The translations under genes and the position numbers were made by a program. The notes under the pieces were generated by a model, which did not search any database, was not told the DNA's origin, and saw nothing but the letters and a program-made list of their open reading frames with translations. Below, piece after piece: positions 53,934-62,700 of a stretch of 64,000 nucleotides of DNA. The number at the start of each line of letters is the position of its first letter. The first letter of the stretch is position 1. This DNA is from Rhodonellum psychrophilum GCM71 = DSM 17998 (GTDB lineage Bacteria; Bacteroidota; Bacteroidia; Cytophagales; Cyclobacteriaceae), in contig NZ_KB906676.1 of the NCBI RefSeq assembly GCF_000381545.1, forward strand, positions 124,001-188,000, written 5' to 3'.

Positions 53934-54977
53934 TTATACCCTGATGAGTTTTATCGGATAAGTTTTTCCCGCATTCCATTGGCAGACATAGATGTTCTCG
54001 TCTTGGTCTATGCAGACATCGTGGCAATGTTTGAAAATCGGTTTTTCTTGGACCATCAATTGGAGTTTTTCATCCAAATATACCGGGGCTGTTCCTCCTG
54101 GATTAGAGACTACCCTGTTGTTTTGATCCAGAATGGTTACAAAACCAGAATTGTCCATCTGCTCCAAATACTTCGTTCTCGACCAGCACACGCCGGCATA
54201 TAGATTTTGCCCATGGATCACGGGTCGGCAGACAAATGCTCCCGGCAGAAAAATCGTCTCCAAATATTCCCCCTCCATTGTAAACCGCTTGAAAGAATTG
54301 TGACCTCTGGAGGTACACATCAGTGTTGGTGTTCCATCTTTTCTCTGGTCCACGGCAATCCCATGGACGGTTTTGAATTGTGCGTCTCCGTGTCCGTCTC
54401 CTCCGAATTCCCGCACAAATTTCCCGTTTTTGTCGTATTGAAGTACAAATTGGGAGCCGTATCCATCCGTGACATAGAGGTCACCATTGGGTGCTACCGC
54501 TGTTTCTGTTGGCGTGTACCGCATTCCCTTTTCATAAATCCCTTCTTTGATTGGGGAAGCGATTTCATCCACAATATTCCCCTGGAGGTCGGTCTTGATG
54601 ACCCGACCTCCATTGTCCACGATCCAAAGAAATTCTTCTTCTCCTTCTTCCACCAAAGTCAACCCATGTGCAGCCTCCAAGCCCAAAGTCCAAGATTCGA
54701 GCAGCTGACCGGATTGATCATAGATGATGATGTTGTTCCTGGCCTCGTCGGTGACCATAATCAGTCTCCCCTTTTTGTCCATCACCATTTCGTGGCAATT
54801 TTTCACGGGGGTTTTTTCCGGATCCAAGTTGCCCCACTTTGCGTCGATTTTATATTTGAAATCACCATGGCCAATGATGCCGTCTTCTGAGATTGAAAAT
54901 GAAAGATGGGGTTGAATGGTCATCGCTATTCCGGTTAGTGCTGTTTGTTTGAGGAAATGTCTTCTGGGAATTTTCAT
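53934..54977 (-). CDS. Tat-exported NHL-repeat beta-propeller protein
   Basis: A 347-residue protein with a twin-arginine signal (RRHFLKQTALTGIAMTIQ). The mature part is a six-bladed NHL-type propeller. Recurrent blades read HEMVMDKKGRLIMVTDEARN, AVAPNGDLYVTDGYGSQFVL, HGIAVDQRKDGTPTLMCTSR and HDVCIDQDENIYVCQWNAG. It resembles the lyase half of peptidylglycine alpha-amidating enzymes only in the propeller shape. The Tat signal suggests a cofactor or metal is loaded before export. The inferred role is binding or catalysis on a sugar or peptide in the periplasm. Confidence 0.85.
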   Translation of the reverse strand: MKIPRRHFLKQTALTGIAMTIQPHLSFSISEDGIIGHGDFKYKIDAKWGNLDPEKTPVKNCHEMVMDKKGRLIMVTDEARNNIIIYDQSGQLLESWTLGLEAAHGLTLVEEGEEEFLWIVDNGGRVIKTDLQGNIVDEIASPIKEGIYEKGMRYTPTETAVAPNGDLYVTDGYGSQFVLQYDKNGKFVREFGGDGHGDAQFKTVHGIAVDQRKDGTPTLMCTSRGHNSFKRFTMEGEYLETIFLPGAFVCRPVIHGQNLYAGVCWSRTKYLEQMDNSGFVTILDQNNRVVSNPGGTAPVYLDEKLQLMVQEKPIFKHCHDVCIDQDENIYVCQWNAGKTYPIKLIRV

Positions 54978-55355
54978 AGTTCGGGATATGACATTGTCAA
55001 AAGCAATTTAAGTAAGAAATTGGAGAGTTTCATCTGGCATTTTAGCCCGAATTCTAAGATACCGAAAAAGTATCGTAGAACATCTAATTGGATTAAGTTA
55101 GATGGAAATATACATTTTGTTCCCCAATGGGGTTTAAACGCCAAGAAAATTAAACTATTTGAAGAATAAGGCGGAGTGCCTGTATGGTGATGTCAAAAAA
55201 ATCAGAAAGAAAGACAGCTTATTAATCAATTTCAGGTTGGAGTTGATTCGGCAATGGATAACATGGATTTAAAGGGACCAGAAATTGTCCATTGATCAAT
55301 TATTCGAAAAATTGTTTTTCATTTTTTGGTATCTTGTATAAAACCCTTAAAACCT
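54978..55355. other. Divergent intergenic region with repeat copy C
   Basis: About 380 bases without a gene. The right half includes repeat copy C; TATCTTGT at 55330-55337 may be the -7 box of the sugar isomerase gene at 55356, with TTG at 55312, but the spacing is short. Confidence 0.45.
55101..55270 (+). repeat. Dispersed intergenic repeat, copy C
   Basis: Homologous to copies A and B: GAAATATACATTTTGTTCC, CCAAGAAAAT, a hairpin AGGC-GGAGT-GCCT (55169-55181), GTCAAAAAAATCAG and a terminal GGATAACATGGATTT. The stem bases differ from copy B but still pair. Confidence 0.55.
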
Positions 55356-56195
55356 ATGAAAAAGAAAATTTTCAAATTGTCTCTGCTGATCTCTGCGATA
55401 TTGATCAGTGCAAACCTTCATGCTCAGGAAATAGCCCTCCAGCTTTATAGTCTTAGAGAGCAAATGAAAACAGATGTCAGCGGAAGTCACCAATTGGTTG
55501 CCGATTGGGGAATCAAAAATCTAGAGGGTGGTGGTACCTATGGGATGGCCCAAGAGGAGTACAAAAAAATGCTCAAAGCGCTGGATCTCTCCATCGTTGC
55601 AGTAGGCGCAGATTACAACAAGCTGAAGGAAAATCCCCAGGAAATCATCGACAATGCAAAAGCGTATGGGGCAAAATATGCAACCTGTTTTTGGATTCCC
55701 CATACTTCAGGAAACTTCAGTTTCAAAGAAGCCATGGAAGCAGTGGAGTTGTTCAATAAAACCGGAAAGATGTTCAAAGACGCAGGCATTACGTTGACGT
55801 ACCATCCGCATGGTTACGAATTCAAAACACATGGTGATGGATTTCTTTTTGATTACATCCTCGAAAATGCCCGGAATTTTGACTTCAACATGGATGTTTT
55901 TTGGGTGCAAATGGGGGGAGGAGATCCACTGGCCATCATGAAAAAGTACCCATCCAAATTTCCATTATTACATCTTAAGGATCGGGCTCACGGCACTCCT
56001 GGAAGTTCGGATGGCTCTGGAGATGTGGAGACCAATGTGGTCTTGGGGACAGGCGATGTGGACATCAAGGGCTTGATCAAACAGGCTCAAAAATCCGGGA
56101 CCAAGTACTTGATTATTGAAGATGAATCCTCCCGATCGGTTGAGCAGATCCCTCAAAGTGTGGCTTATATCAAAAAGGTGATGGCAGAAAAATAA
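55356..56195 (+). CDS. Secreted sugar phosphate isomerase/epimerase family protein
   Basis: The ATG at 55356 opens a signal peptide (FKLSLLISAILISANLHAQ). The 279-residue TIM barrel has the metal-site pattern GIKNLEGGGTYGMAQEEYKK, YHPHGYEFKT, NMDVFWVQMGGGDPLAIMKK, LLHLKDRAHG and TKYLIIEDESSRSVEQI. It is the exported type common in Bacteroidetes beside Gfo/Idh/MocA genes. Together with the Tat-exported oxidoreductase (50915) and the Tat propeller it may act on a keto-sugar in the periplasm, but it is not in one operon with them. Confidence 0.9.
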   Translation: MKKKIFKLSLLISAILISANLHAQEIALQLYSLREQMKTDVSGSHQLVADWGIKNLEGGGTYGMAQEEYKKMLKALDLSIVAVGADYNKLKENPQEIIDNAKAYGAKYATCFWIPHTSGNFSFKEAMEAVELFNKTGKMFKDAGITLTYHPHGYEFKTHGDGFLFDYILENARNFDFNMDVFWVQMGGGDPLAIMKKYPSKFPLLHLKDRAHGTPGSSDGSGDVETNVVLGTGDVDIKGLIKQAQKSGTKYLIIEDESSRSVEQIPQSVAYIKKVMAEK

Positions 56196-56266
56196 ATTTG
56201 TTCGGAAGACATTTCATTGGGATGTGTGATTTCTCAATTTTTCCAAAAATCATTTTATAATGAATA

Positions 56267-56308
56267 CAAAAAGTCCATTGAGGTTTTGAAATCTCAATGG
56301 ACTTTTTG
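56267..56308. terminator. Bidirectional terminator between the isomerase and PhyH genes
   Basis: A perfect 16-bp stem, CAAAAAGTCCATTGAG with its exact complement, around a 10-base loop. A-run and T-run ends allow termination of both convergent genes. Confidence 0.9.
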
Positions 56309-56335
56309 CTTGTGGACAATTCTGAGAGATGATTT

Positions 56336-57220
56336 TTATTCGGATTGATTTTTAAACTCATGGAGCAGAGGGAAAAACTGGCCACTCATTTTTTGTCCTT
56401 TTGGAATGATGGGGACACCTTTCAACAATTCCTCATCCGCATTGGATAGCGTTCCGTCGGCAAAAACATTCAATACAAATGCTCGCCTGCTTCTCTTGGA
56501 TTTGTTTTCATAACTCCCATGGACCATCAATGGATGGTGGAATGTGGCATGGCCAGCTTTTAGTGCTATTGGAACTGGGTTGAATGCTGCTTTCTGTTCT
56601 GCTGTCAACCAGGTTTTCAAGCCCTCCATTTCTCCCGCCAATGCGGGTTTCTCAAGCAATCCCCATTTGTGGCTGCCGGGTATGTAATGAAGGCATCCAT
56701 TATCCATATTGGCATCATCCAACCCACACCAACAGGTGAGGTGTTGCATTTTGATGGTTCTGGTCCAATAGGAATAATCCTGATGCCAGGCCACGACGCC
56801 TCCATGATGCGCGGGTTTGCAAAACAATTGATCATGCCAAAACCGCACACTTTTATTCCCCAGCAATTGACTGGCAGCCATGACAAAAGCTGGATTCCAA
56901 AGCACGTCGTGAAAAGCTTTGGAGATCCGCCAATGTCCCAGGGAATGGAAAAGCACGGTATTTGGATCTGCTGATTCGTTGCTATGGAATTCGTGGAAAA
57001 GATGGTTTAAGGGATGCTTTGGGTCGGAAACTTCCTCAAGTTCCTGTTTCAAAATCGCTATTTGCTTTTCATTGAGCATTTTGACATCGCTCAAATAACC
57101 CTGCTCATGAAAAAAATCGATTTGATCTTGGCTTAGTTTGTATGGCTCCCATTCCTTGGGGCTATTTGGAAATGAAAATAAATCCGAAAGTGGATAATGG
57201 TAAAAAGATAGGTCATGCAT
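56336..57220 (-). CDS. Phytanoyl-CoA dioxygenase (PhyH) family protein
   Basis: A 294-residue Fe(II)/2-oxoglutarate-dependent oxygenase. The iron triad is in WHQDYSYW (His and Asp) and HHPLMVHGSYENKSKRSRRA (His, then Arg for 2-oxoglutarate). GCLHYIPGSHKWG is the family loop. No signal peptide is present. Targets of bacterial PhyH proteins are varied and not predictable from sequence. It is convergent with the sugar isomerase gene and separated from the protease by 151 bases. Confidence 0.9.
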   Translation of the reverse strand: MHDLSFYHYPLSDLFSFPNSPKEWEPYKLSQDQIDFFHEQGYLSDVKMLNEKQIAILKQELEEVSDPKHPLNHLFHEFHSNESADPNTVLFHSLGHWRISKAFHDVLWNPAFVMAASQLLGNKSVRFWHDQLFCKPAHHGGVVAWHQDYSYWTRTIKMQHLTCWCGLDDANMDNGCLHYIPGSHKWGLLEKPALAGEMEGLKTWLTAEQKAAFNPVPIALKAGHATFHHPLMVHGSYENKSKRSRRAFVLNVFADGTLSNADEELLKGVPIIPKGQKMSGQFFPLLHEFKNQSE

Positions 57221-57364
57221 GGCGCTTTGGGTTTGAAAATCAATTTAAGAAAAAGTAAGCGGAATTTACCTCTGGAAATTTTTACAAGAAGAAAATGTCC
57301 GTCAAAAAAGGCAGTATCAAATGTTTGAAATCAAAAACCTCCAATCATAATTTCTGTCCTGTTC

Positions 57365-57387
57365 CGTTCCATTACACCAATGGAACG
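57365..57387 (-). terminator. Hairpin over the stop codon of the M48 protease gene
   Basis: CGTTCCATT (57365-57373) and AATGGAACG (57379-57387) form a 9-bp stem around the end of the protease gene. The minus-strand sequence after it is not T-rich, so termination is uncertain. Confidence 0.35.
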
Positions 57388-58625
57388 AGAGTGTCCTTCT
57401 CCAAACGCTCCAGTCTCTTTAACAAGGGGGGATGGGAATAATGAACAAAAACGTACCAGGGATGGGGATTCAAGTTGCTGAGCGTATTCACCGAGAGTGT
57501 TTTCAAGGCTTCCGCCAGTGGCAATCCCGAAAAAGTTTCTTTGGCAAAAGCATCTGCCTCGAATTCATTTTTTCGACTGATCAGGTTCATTCCAATTCCC
57601 AAAACCGTGGAAATAGGGGAAAAGAGGACTGTGAAGCCAATAATATTGAGGTGAATGGCCATTTCGGACCCACCCAATGCCATACTCATGTTTTCATTGT
57701 GGATAAACTGGGCAAGGATAAACAGCAAAATCCCAATTTGAAGGATACCGATCAACATGCCGGACAGGAGGTGTTTCTTTTTGTAATGACCGATTTCGTG
57801 TGCCAAAACCGCCACCAATTCATCGGGGGTGTGTTGTTCTATTAGGGTGTCATACAGGATTACTTTTTTTCTTTTCCCCAAACCCGAAAAGAAGGCGTTG
57901 GCTTTTGAGGAACGTTTACTGCCATCCAAGACAAAAATGTTTTCAAGGGAAAAATCTACGGATTTCGCATATTGAATGATTTGCTGTTTCAATTCCCCCT
58001 CTGGAAGCGGAGTCAGTTTGTTGAAAATCGGTAAAATCCAAGCGGTATAAAAGAGATTGACAAAGACCATAAACAGGGCTGAAATCCCCCAAAATTGCCA
58101 CCAAAAATCTTTCCCCATCTGATGGATAAGCATGAGCAGAACCAAAAGCAAACCTCCACCCACAATGATGGAAAGCAAATATCCTTTTGCTTTATCTGAA
58201 AAAAAAGTGGCTTTAGTGGATTTGTTGAAACCGAATTTTTCCTCGATTACGAAAGTATGGTAGTAGTCAAAGGGAATGGCGACGAGGTCGGATCCAATAA
58301 AAACAACACCAAGATAGACCACTGATAACCACATTGGATTTTCAATAAATCCCCTTAACCAGTGATCTACTATTCCAAAAAAGCCAAAATAAATAAAGCA
58401 AAAGGTCAGAAGAAAAGAAATCGTACCTGTGAGCAAGCCGAATTTGTAGTTGGCCAAAGCATAGGCTCTTGCCTCAATTAATTTTTGGGAATTGACATAT
58501 TCGGATAAGGTTTCTGGAATTTGCCCAATGGGCCTTCTGATGTTCAGAAAATCAAGTGCTTTTTTAAATACATAGCCAAAAGTCAATATCCCCAATAGGA
58601 GGAACTTCAAATCTTCCACATCCAT
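57372..58625 (-). CDS. M48 family zinc metalloprotease, CAAX prenyl protease 1/Ste24-like
   Basis: A 417-residue integral membrane protease with seven or so helices. The zinc motif is HEIGH (276-280) in AVLAHEIGHYKKKH and the third ligand is the Glu in NEFEADAFAKE (about residue 360). The substrate-entry region has FVLDGSKRSSKANAFFSGLG. Bacterial members handle misfolded membrane proteins or lipoprotein turnover and do not need prenylated substrates. It begins 12 bases after the PorP gene on the same strand and is probably in that transcript. Confidence 0.93.
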   Translation of the reverse strand: MDVEDLKFLLLGILTFGYVFKKALDFLNIRRPIGQIPETLSEYVNSQKLIEARAYALANYKFGLLTGTISFLLTFCFIYFGFFGIVDHWLRGFIENPMWLSVVYLGVVFIGSDLVAIPFDYYHTFVIEEKFGFNKSTKATFFSDKAKGYLLSIIVGGGLLLVLLMLIHQMGKDFWWQFWGISALFMVFVNLFYTAWILPIFNKLTPLPEGELKQQIIQYAKSVDFSLENIFVLDGSKRSSKANAFFSGLGKRKKVILYDTLIEQHTPDELVAVLAHEIGHYKKKHLLSGMLIGILQIGILLFILAQFIHNENMSMALGGSEMAIHLNIIGFTVLFSPISTVLGIGMNLISRKNEFEADAFAKETFSGLPLAEALKTLSVNTLSNLNPHPWYVFVHYSHPPLLKRLERLEKDTLVPLV

Positions 58626-58637
58626 TCCACAGATTTT

Positions 58638-59684
58638 TTAGAACTTGGGACAAGGTAAAATGGTATCCCTTCCTCGGGGTTTTCCTTGGTTCTTGTCAGC
58701 CAATAAAAATGAAATACTGATTTCGTGGGCTCCTCCGGATTGAATCCCCAATTGAGAAACCGTGTAATCGAAACTGTAACCAATGTTGAGTCCAGAAGGT
58801 AAATTCATGCCCACCATCACCACGACAGCATCCCTGTTGCTTTGTTGCTCTACGGGTTTATAAGGCAATCCTCTGTACCACAACCCGAAAACCAAAGGCT
58901 CCATGTAGACATAGGCACCTAAATCCAACTGCTCAAAAGGGCCTTGTTTTTTGAAATTCAAAGTTGGGACCAAATACCTTTCTTTAAAAGTGTGTGAAAA
59001 ATCACTTCGATATCCACCCGTTCCCAAAGAAATTCGGTATCCCGTATGCAATGAAAATTTTGCTGGAAGACGGCTCACCCCGTCCAAAAAGGACTGGTTG
59101 GGCTGGTTGACATGGTGTGCGGAAGCTCCAAACCAAAAGTTTTCGGTGAAAAACAAACCTCCAAAAGAGACAGAAAGCATATTGACCGGCTCACCCAATC
59201 CCGGCAAATCGGTTCCTGGGAGTGTTGGTCCGAAGGGATCAATTTTATCGATTTGGTTGGCAAAGATAAGGTTTTCATAAAAGCCAATATCCCTTCTGAT
59301 GTAACTGGCCTGAAAACCAGGTCTGAAAAAGGACCTTTCTCCTAATCGAAGCTCGTAGGAATACAATGCCGAAATCGTCGTTGATCGTAATTTTGCCGCT
59401 CCTTCCACATCATTCATGACCATCACACCTATTCCACTGTTGTAGTCATCCAGGTAGGTGTCGTAATAAGCCGAGAAAGTGGTGAATTGGGCATCCAATC
59501 CAGGCCATTGGTTGCGGTAGTTTGCACCGATCCTTCCCGTCATTTCCGATCCCGTAAAAGCTGGGTTTAGGTAAAGTGGTGCAGCATAATATTGACTATA
59601 TTGCGGGTCTTGGGCCAGAGCCACGTTAAAAGTGGATAGCAAAAAAATGGTAAAAAAAACACCAATTAGATAAGACCTTAGCAC
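58638..59684 (-). CDS. PorP/SprF family type IX secretion system membrane protein
   Basis: A 348-residue outer-membrane barrel with signal peptide ending at VALAQ. The family start is DPQYSQYYAAPLYLNPAFTG, followed by GANYRNQWPGLDAQFTTFSA and GIGVMVMNDVEGAAKLRSTT. PorP/SprF proteins work with the type IX secretion system and often pair with one giant surface protein they help to secrete or anchor. Here that partner is encoded divergently 82 bases away. It is followed by the M48 protease gene. Confidence 0.93.
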   Translation of the reverse strand: MLRSYLIGVFFTIFLLSTFNVALAQDPQYSQYYAAPLYLNPAFTGSEMTGRIGANYRNQWPGLDAQFTTFSAYYDTYLDDYNSGIGVMVMNDVEGAAKLRSTTISALYSYELRLGERSFFRPGFQASYIRRDIGFYENLIFANQIDKIDPFGPTLPGTDLPGLGEPVNMLSVSFGGLFFTENFWFGASAHHVNQPNQSFLDGVSRLPAKFSLHTGYRISLGTGGYRSDFSHTFKERYLVPTLNFKKQGPFEQLDLGAYVYMEPLVFGLWYRGLPYKPVEQQSNRDAVVVMVGMNLPSGLNIGYSFDYTVSQLGIQSGGAHEISISFLLADKNQGKPRGRDTILPCPKF

Positions 59685-59766
59685 TTGTTTGTTCGTTTAT
59701 AAGTTGATTCAATCCAGCATCTAAACGTTTCGACTCAATTGTTGTTTTGTATGCAGCACGTAAATT
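59685..59766. promoter_or_regulatory. Short divergent promoter region between PorP/SprF and the giant surface protein
   Basis: The 82 bases between divergent start codons must contain the promoters of both. The shared, short spacer supports co-regulation. No operator could be recognised. Confidence 0.5.
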
Positions 59767-62700
59767 ATGAAAAGCCCTTATAATAACATAAATTTTGCAT
59801 TAATATTTGTAGGGATCTGCTTGATTTCTTGTTTTATAAACATAAATAAAAGCTTTTCGCAAGGGTTCAATAACAACGAATGGGTTTTTGGATATTGTGG
59901 ACCAAATGATCCAAACAATTATTTGTCCTTTGGTAAAAGTGGGGATCCAATCGTAAGATCCCTTCCCGGTTCAATTGTGGTGGGAGCCAATAATAACGCT
60001 TTAGCCATTGATCCCATTACCGGGCAAAAACTGTTTTTTTCAAATGGTGAATTGGTCTACAATTATGACAATGTCCCTCTTCAAGGTGCTCCAAATGGTT
60101 TTAACGGGGATTTTGACGGTCGACAAACTGTCGCTATCGGAGCTTTGGATTACGATCCGGATGGCGAAAAACTGTTTTATGCTTTTTACATTTCGCCAAG
60201 TGGACAGTTATTGTATTCGGTAGTGGACATGAATGCGCCCGGAGGAGCTTCAGCAAATCAACCTCCTTTGGGTGCCGTTACGGCCTTGGATCAGCCGATC
60301 GGACCTGCCTCAGGAGCAATCGCCGTGGTCAAAACAGCGGCATCACCTTCATACCTGATCAGCTTTGCCGGAGGGAACCTAATTTCAAGAAGTATTGAAT
60401 CCACGCAGGGTGATTTTACTCTGACAGCTACGCAAGGAATCCCATTCACACCAAAAGCGATTGTTTTCAACGAGAGCACAGGTCAATTGATCCTCATTCC
60501 TGAAAACGCAATCGAAGACTTGTTGCTGGTAGATTTTGATACCGCAACCGGATCTTTTGGAGCGGTCACTCCTATTTCCCAATCGGGTAGTGCAGAAGAA
60601 ATTGAAGGCGCCAGCTTTTCTCCTGATGGAGTCTTTGTTTATTTCTCCAGAGGGGATGAACTCCTTAGGGTTCCGGTGGCAGATTTGGGTGCGACTCCTT
60701 CCGTGATTCCTTTTGGCAATGACATCTTCAAGGTTTATGATCTCAAAATCGGGCCGGATGGAAAACTCTATTATCTATATGAAGAGGTCCTCGGAGGGCC
60801 GCAGCTGATCGGAGTTGTCAACAATCCGAATGAATCTGATTTGGATCTTTTGGAGCTTGATGAAGACCCTTTCAACGGTACGGATTTTTGTGGGCGTGTT
60901 TTTCCTCAGTTTGCACCCAACCAGGACATCAACCCCACTGTTGATTTTGAATGGAACCCAGAGGAACCGTGTAGCAATAATCCTGTTCAATTGACCAGCT
61001 TGATCACACCCGAAAACTACAGGCCTGTGAGTTTTGTATGGACATTCGAACCTGCCTTGACAGATGAGGATGGCCAACCGGTGGATATTGACTTTAACCA
61101 AGAACACCTGTTGATTCCTGAAGAGGCGACTGCGGATCAAAGCATCACAGTTACCTTGACCGTAACATTTGCGGATGGGTCTGTTGTCCCGGTGACGAAG
61201 ACCATCACGCTCAAAGAAAACGATTTGGAGGCCAATTTCAGTGCGCAGGACACCACGGTTTGCGAAGGCGCCTGTGTGGATATCGGCTCTTTATTGGAGG
61301 TTCAAAAAGGTGGAGGTGGAGATGGCGAAAATCCAAATGTTGGAGGTGGAGGCGGTGGCCAACAAGAAAATTATGAATATTTCTGGTCAAACCGCAGGGG
61401 AGAAGGTTGGGTAAAAGACAAGGAAAATTGTGTGCTTCTTCCAGGCTTGTATTGGGTTTTGGTTCGGGAAGAGGGGAGTGATTGTTATGCCTATGCGAGT
61501 ATCAGGGTGAAAATCTGGGATTTGCCAGACCAAAGCAACAATGTGTGGTACTTTGGAGATGGAGCTGGTTTGGATTTCAATCCAGACCCAAATGATCCGA
61601 ATGCGCCTGTTCCCCGTCCTGTCAGCCATCCGACGAATATCCCGGCCGGTACAACGACCATTTCCGACGAAACGGGTCAGGTTTTGTTTTACACCGATGG
61701 AGAAACTGTTTGGGATCTCAATGGAGATACTATGGCCAATGGGGACAGCATCGGAGGAAGCAATCTAGCAACGCAAAGTGTGGTCGCAGTACCACTTCCC
61801 CAGGATGAAACCATCTTCTACCTTTTCACGACCCAAAAAGCAGAAGATGGGACCAATCAAGTGAAATTTTCCCTGGTGGACATCAAGGTGGATAATCCGA
61901 CCGGCGTGGGGAATGTCGTGAGCAAGGACAATTTCCTTTTCAGTCCGAGTACCGAGCATTCCGCAGGCCTGAACTCGGGAGATACCACTTGGGTTATTTT
62001 TCATGAATTGGGCAACAATACCTTTCGGACATATCCTGTTACAACCTTTGGAATTGGGCCACCTGTGCTTTCTTCTGTCGGTTCTGCGCATACTTTTGGA
62101 TCTGGTGTCGGAAGCATGAAATTTAGTCCAGATGGGTCAAAATTGGCGGTAACCATCCAGAATGGGAGTTGCAGTCGCTTGGAAATTTTTGATTTTAACC
62201 AAACTACGGGGAAGCTCACCGAATATGCACTCTTGGAATTGAGCTGCAGTGGGGAAGACGTATATGGATTGGAGTTTTCAGATGACAGCAATAGGGTTTT
62301 TGTCTCCTACACTGGTGGTGGAGGAAAGATCGAAGAGTTTTTGATCAAAAACCCGGATGCCCAGGGGGCGGCAACCCCTTCTGCCTGCGCCACATGTTTT
62401 GAAAATGCAGGAGATAAAGCGGCTGTTGAATCCTGCATATTGGGCACGAGAAACACATTGAGCAGCGCCGGTCCATTCGGAGCTTTGCAAATAGGGCCTG
62501 ATGGACAGATTTATGTGGCAAGGCCCGGTCAAAATGTATTGGGAACCATCAATGCAGGGCAAGGTTGCGCAAACAGTGCTTATGTAGAAATGGGGACATC
62601 CACCCTAACCGGAACTACGAATTTGGGACTGCCTTCTTTTGTCCAAAATTCAGGCAGCAGTATTCCTGAGCCAACCTTGGGTGGGCCGGACCGACTGTGT

